From Chitinophaga pinensis (GTDB taxonomy: Bacteria > Bacteroidota > Bacteroidia > Chitinophagales > Chitinophagaceae), in contig LR632930.1 in the NCBI GenBank assembly GCA_902167325.1, forward strand, positions 5,022,001-5,086,000: a DNA stretch of 64,000 nucleotides, in the 5' to 3' direction. The first letter of the stretch is position 1. Every line of letters begins with the position of its first letter. Position numbers and translations under genes: made by a program. Under the pieces are notes generated by a model that saw only the letters and a list, made by a program, of their open reading frames with translations, was not told the DNA's origin and searched no databases. Shown here piece by piece: positions 61,923 through 64,000 of the stretch.

Positions 61923-61991
61923 GCTATTGGTAATTTTAAGAAAATTCCGGTAGCGGCAGATAACCGCGACCGTATCAGGTGAGTGATCCGG

Positions 61992-63311
61992 TTACATAGT
62001 ATTGATAAGGGAGATAATCCCTTCGTTCTCGATGATCATCATACCCTGCCGGTCTTCCGTAATGCCTTCCTGTAAAGTGTAGGTGTATTTGGGTACATTA
62101 CCTTCCAGTATGGTGGGCATGAAGCGGAACTGCACATTTGGCAGGTCTTTCAGCGCCTCTCCCACTTCAATAATATGGGTAGACACGATGAACAGGCAAT
62201 TGTTGTATTCGGAGAAACCCCGGGTTACCGCGAGGGTGCCATCAAAGGCATCTTTTACATTGGTGCCTTTGAACAGCTCATCGAACATCAGCAGCAGGTG
62301 TTCGCCGGTGGCGGCAGCCAGTGCGGCATCCTTTACCCTAACCACTTCCGCATAGAAATGACTGTATCCCATGGCAATGTTATCCGCCACATTGATACTG
62401 GAGAAGAGTCCTTCTCGAACCGAGAAAACCATTTCTGCAGCTGCAACGGGGAAACCGATATGCGCCATATACATGCCGATGCCGATAGATTTCATCCAGG
62501 TAGATTTCCCGGCCATATTGGCCCCTGTGAGGAATATCACATTGCTGCCCTCCTTCATCCGGATATCGTTCCCAACTGCTTTGGTGATGCAGGGGTGCCT
62601 CAGATTAGTGGCGTGGAACATATTCTGCTCCTTCTCTGCTGCCCGGGCATAACAGAACTTCCGCTCGCGGGCTACAAAGCTAACTGCGATGTATACATCC
62701 GTTTCCGCAATGAAATGCAGGACGTCCTTCATCTCAGCGTTAAACTTATTGCGCAGCAGGAAATCGTATTCCGCAACCGTTTGGGTGGACATTGCTTTGT
62801 ATATATCACTGTCCAGTATCTTCCGGATATCCTTGTGCTGCATGACCGTTAGCAGTGCATCGATACGTTGCTGCAAAGGACTTTTATCGCGCTTCAGGCG
62901 CTCCAGCAGGCCATAGCACTTCTTCAGCGTTACAATGGTTGCCTGTAACTGCAGCAGGGTATTCTTGTACCTGCCATCCTTCATCAGGCCGGCCAGCAGC
63001 TTCAAGAGATATGTATCTGCCGTGGTGGCCAGCTGAGACTTACCGCCCGTACTGTCTATATACTCCCGCATCAGGGCCACCTGATCGGCCTCAAAGGGGA
63101 AGGCGATACCCTCCTTTCCGAAAAACTCAAATATCGCCACGCGCCGGTTGATGGCAGCCGCATCCATCAGCGGATGGGAAAACATCTCATCCATCAGCTT
63201 CTCCCCAATGCGGGTGCTGACTTTATTGAATATGTAATACACCGATCCCTGCCGGAATTTCCCCATGAGGTTTAACTCTCCTACAGACTGGCGATCTATT
63301 TTAAAACTCAT
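61992..63311 (-). CDS. MutS-family ATPase without mismatch-recognition domain
   Basis: 439 residues. Helical N-terminal clamp/lever region (about 1-225; STRIGEKLMDEMFSHPLMD) followed by the MutS ATPase domain: Walker A LTGANMAGKSTWMKS (about 261-275), the SSINVADNIAMGYSHFYAEV signature, Walker B LLLMFDELFKGTN and STHIIEVGEAL. No N-terminal mismatch-binding domain I is present, so this is not classical MutS; it matches short MutS-related proteins of Bacteroidota with unknown role. It overlaps the upstream MutS-like gene by 4 bases (ATGA), so the two are translationally coupled and probably form a heterodimer. Confidence 0.85.
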   Translation of the reverse strand: MSFKIDRQSVGELNLMGKFRQGSVYYIFNKVSTRIGEKLMDEMFSHPLMDAAAINRRVAIFEFFGKEGIAFPFEADQVALMREYIDSTGGKSQLATTADTYLLKLLAGLMKDGRYKNTLLQLQATIVTLKKCYGLLERLKRDKSPLQQRIDALLTVMQHKDIRKILDSDIYKAMSTQTVAEYDFLLRNKFNAEMKDVLHFIAETDVYIAVSFVARERKFCYARAAEKEQNMFHATNLRHPCITKAVGNDIRMKEGSNVIFLTGANMAGKSTWMKSIGIGMYMAHIGFPVAAAEMVFSVREGLFSSINVADNIAMGYSHFYAEVVRVKDAALAAATGEHLLLMFDELFKGTNVKDAFDGTLAVTRGFSEYNNCLFIVSTHIIEVGEALKDLPNVQFRFMPTILEGNVPKYTYTLQEGITEDRQGMMIIENEGIISLINTM

Positions 63312-64000
63312 AATTGCTTATTTAACCGTTTTCCGCCTTTATTTCCCTGCTTCAGAATATCCAGTATGCCTTCGTTGTTTATGATGATCATACCGTGCTT
63401 GTCATTCGTTACGCCCTCCTGTAAAGTATAGGTATATTCAGGCACAGCGCCCTTCATAATCGTAGGCAGGTAATAGAATGCGGCACTTTCCTTTTTGCCC
63501 AGCTCGTCGGCAGCTTCGATGATGTGGGAGGAGATGATGAACTTACTGTCTTTCCGGTTGGTAAAAGCATTACAAACTGCCAGTGTACCTTCCAGCGCAT
63601 CCTTCACATTAGTGCCACGGAAAAGTTCATCGAACAACACGAAGAGTGATTTCCCCTCGCTTAACTCCTGCCCCATTTTCTTCACCCGCAGAACTTCCGC
63701 ATAGAAATGGCTGGCGCCGATGCCGAGATTATCCGGCAGGTTGATGGTGGTATAAACGCCGTCCAGCACAGAAAACTCCATGGCAGCAGCGGCTATCGGA
63801 AACCCCATGTGCGCGATATATACGGCGGTACTGAAAGAACGCAGAAAGGTGGATTTCCCGGCCATATTGGCCCCTGTCAGGAAAACAAGGTTGCGGGACG
63901 GCTCCATGTGCAGCGTATTGGCTACGGCATTTTTAAGCAGCGGGTGGTACACACCCGCTACTTTTAAAATACCGGTCCCTTTCGGGTGTACGGCAGGAAA
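63308..64000 (-). CDS. MutS-family ATPase, partial (N-terminal part outside the window)
   Basis: The last 230 residues of a gene whose start lies beyond the right edge: the frame stays open to position 64000, upstream of the GTG at 63952. It holds the complete ATPase domain: VYHPLLKNAVANTLHMEPSR, Walker A LTGANMAGKSTFLRS, the TTINLPDNLGIGASHFYAEV signature, Walker B LFVLFDELFRGTNVKDALEG and SSHIIEAADEL. It closely parallels the downstream gene product and shares the YTYTLQEG-T C-terminal block, so the pair arose by tandem duplication. It stops 4 bases into the next gene. Confidence 0.88.
   Translation of the reverse strand, partial: FPAVHPKGTGILKVAGVYHPLLKNAVANTLHMEPSRNLVFLTGANMAGKSTFLRSFSTAVYIAHMGFPIAAAAMEFSVLDGVYTTINLPDNLGIGASHFYAEVLRVKKMGQELSEGKSLFVLFDELFRGTNVKDALEGTLAVCNAFTNRKDSKFIISSHIIEAADELGKKESAAFYYLPTIMKGAVPEYTYTLQEGVTNDKHGMIIINNEGILDILKQGNKGGKRLNKQL

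Overview
The window looks like a chromosomal segment of a Bacteroidota bacterium, most likely Chitinophagaceae (Chitinophaga-like). Three things point there: two SusC/SusD outer-membrane uptake pairs, one led by an ECF sigma/FecR pair; many exported glycosidases and lipoproteins; and promoters matching the Bacteroidota -7 box TAnnTTTG, with one complete TTTG-N19-TAnnTTTG promoter on a tRNA-Lys gene. The genus is an inference. I see no insertion sequence, prophage, CRISPR array or rRNA.

Layout. 0.1-1 kb: EamA exporter. 1.2-8.3 kb: a tight four-gene operon of PSCyt1/DUF1549/DUF1553 protein, DUF1501 protein, NHL beta-propeller and a membrane cytochrome c-like protein, closed by a strong terminator. 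8.3-15.5 kb: single-gene units (UbiD decarboxylase, quinone-oxidoreductase-like enzyme divergent from an AraC regulator, AlkD-like repair protein, Tat-exported aldo/keto reductase, DoxX-like membrane protein). 15.6-26.3 kb: ECF sigma, FecR, SusC (with STN domain), SusD, DUF4843 lipoprotein, PKD-like lipoprotein and a TlpA thioredoxin protein behind an internal terminator. 26.4-32.2 kb: Gfo/Idh/MocA oxidoreductase, small membrane protein, GH43, exonuclease III, DUF481, DUF6463 and an alpha/beta hydrolase. 32.4-37.4 kb: a two-gene operon of a GH2-like lipoprotein and a 1239-residue fusion of GT2 synthase, GH26 and a GH2-like domain whose catalytic glutamates appear lost. 37.6-42.7 kb: a second SusC/SusD pair on the minus strand, with no adjacent regulator. 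43.3-47.0 kb: tRNA-Lys, a HAD-IIA phosphatase and a 766-residue exported protein of unknown family. 47.4-50.5 kb: an imine-reductase-like enzyme, an HxlR regulator, an M24 peptidase-like protein and two GNAT acetyltransferases. 50.7-53.1 kb: a second TlpA protein and an alpha/beta hydrolase with a deleted N-terminal segment. 53.2-57.8 kb: a minus-strand set of AraC regulator, dienelactone-hydrolase-like enzyme, two cupins and a zinc alcohol dehydrogenase. 57.9-64.0 kb: GH92, an S41 peptidase, and two tandem MutS-like ATPases, the second running off the right edge.

The points most worth following are: (i) two near-identical 16-bp palindromes, one upstream of the imine-reductase-like gene and one upstream of the convergent HxlR gene, which together define a likely HxlR regulon; (ii) the GT2-GH26-pseudoGH2 fusion translationally coupled to an apparently active GH2-like lipoprotein, a candidate polysaccharide synthesis and trimming machine; (iii) the cytochrome/DUF1501 operon; and (iv) an orphan promoter with two operator-like direct repeats that leads into a 26-codon remnant. 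Promoters, operators and terminators were found by eye; no database search was possible.
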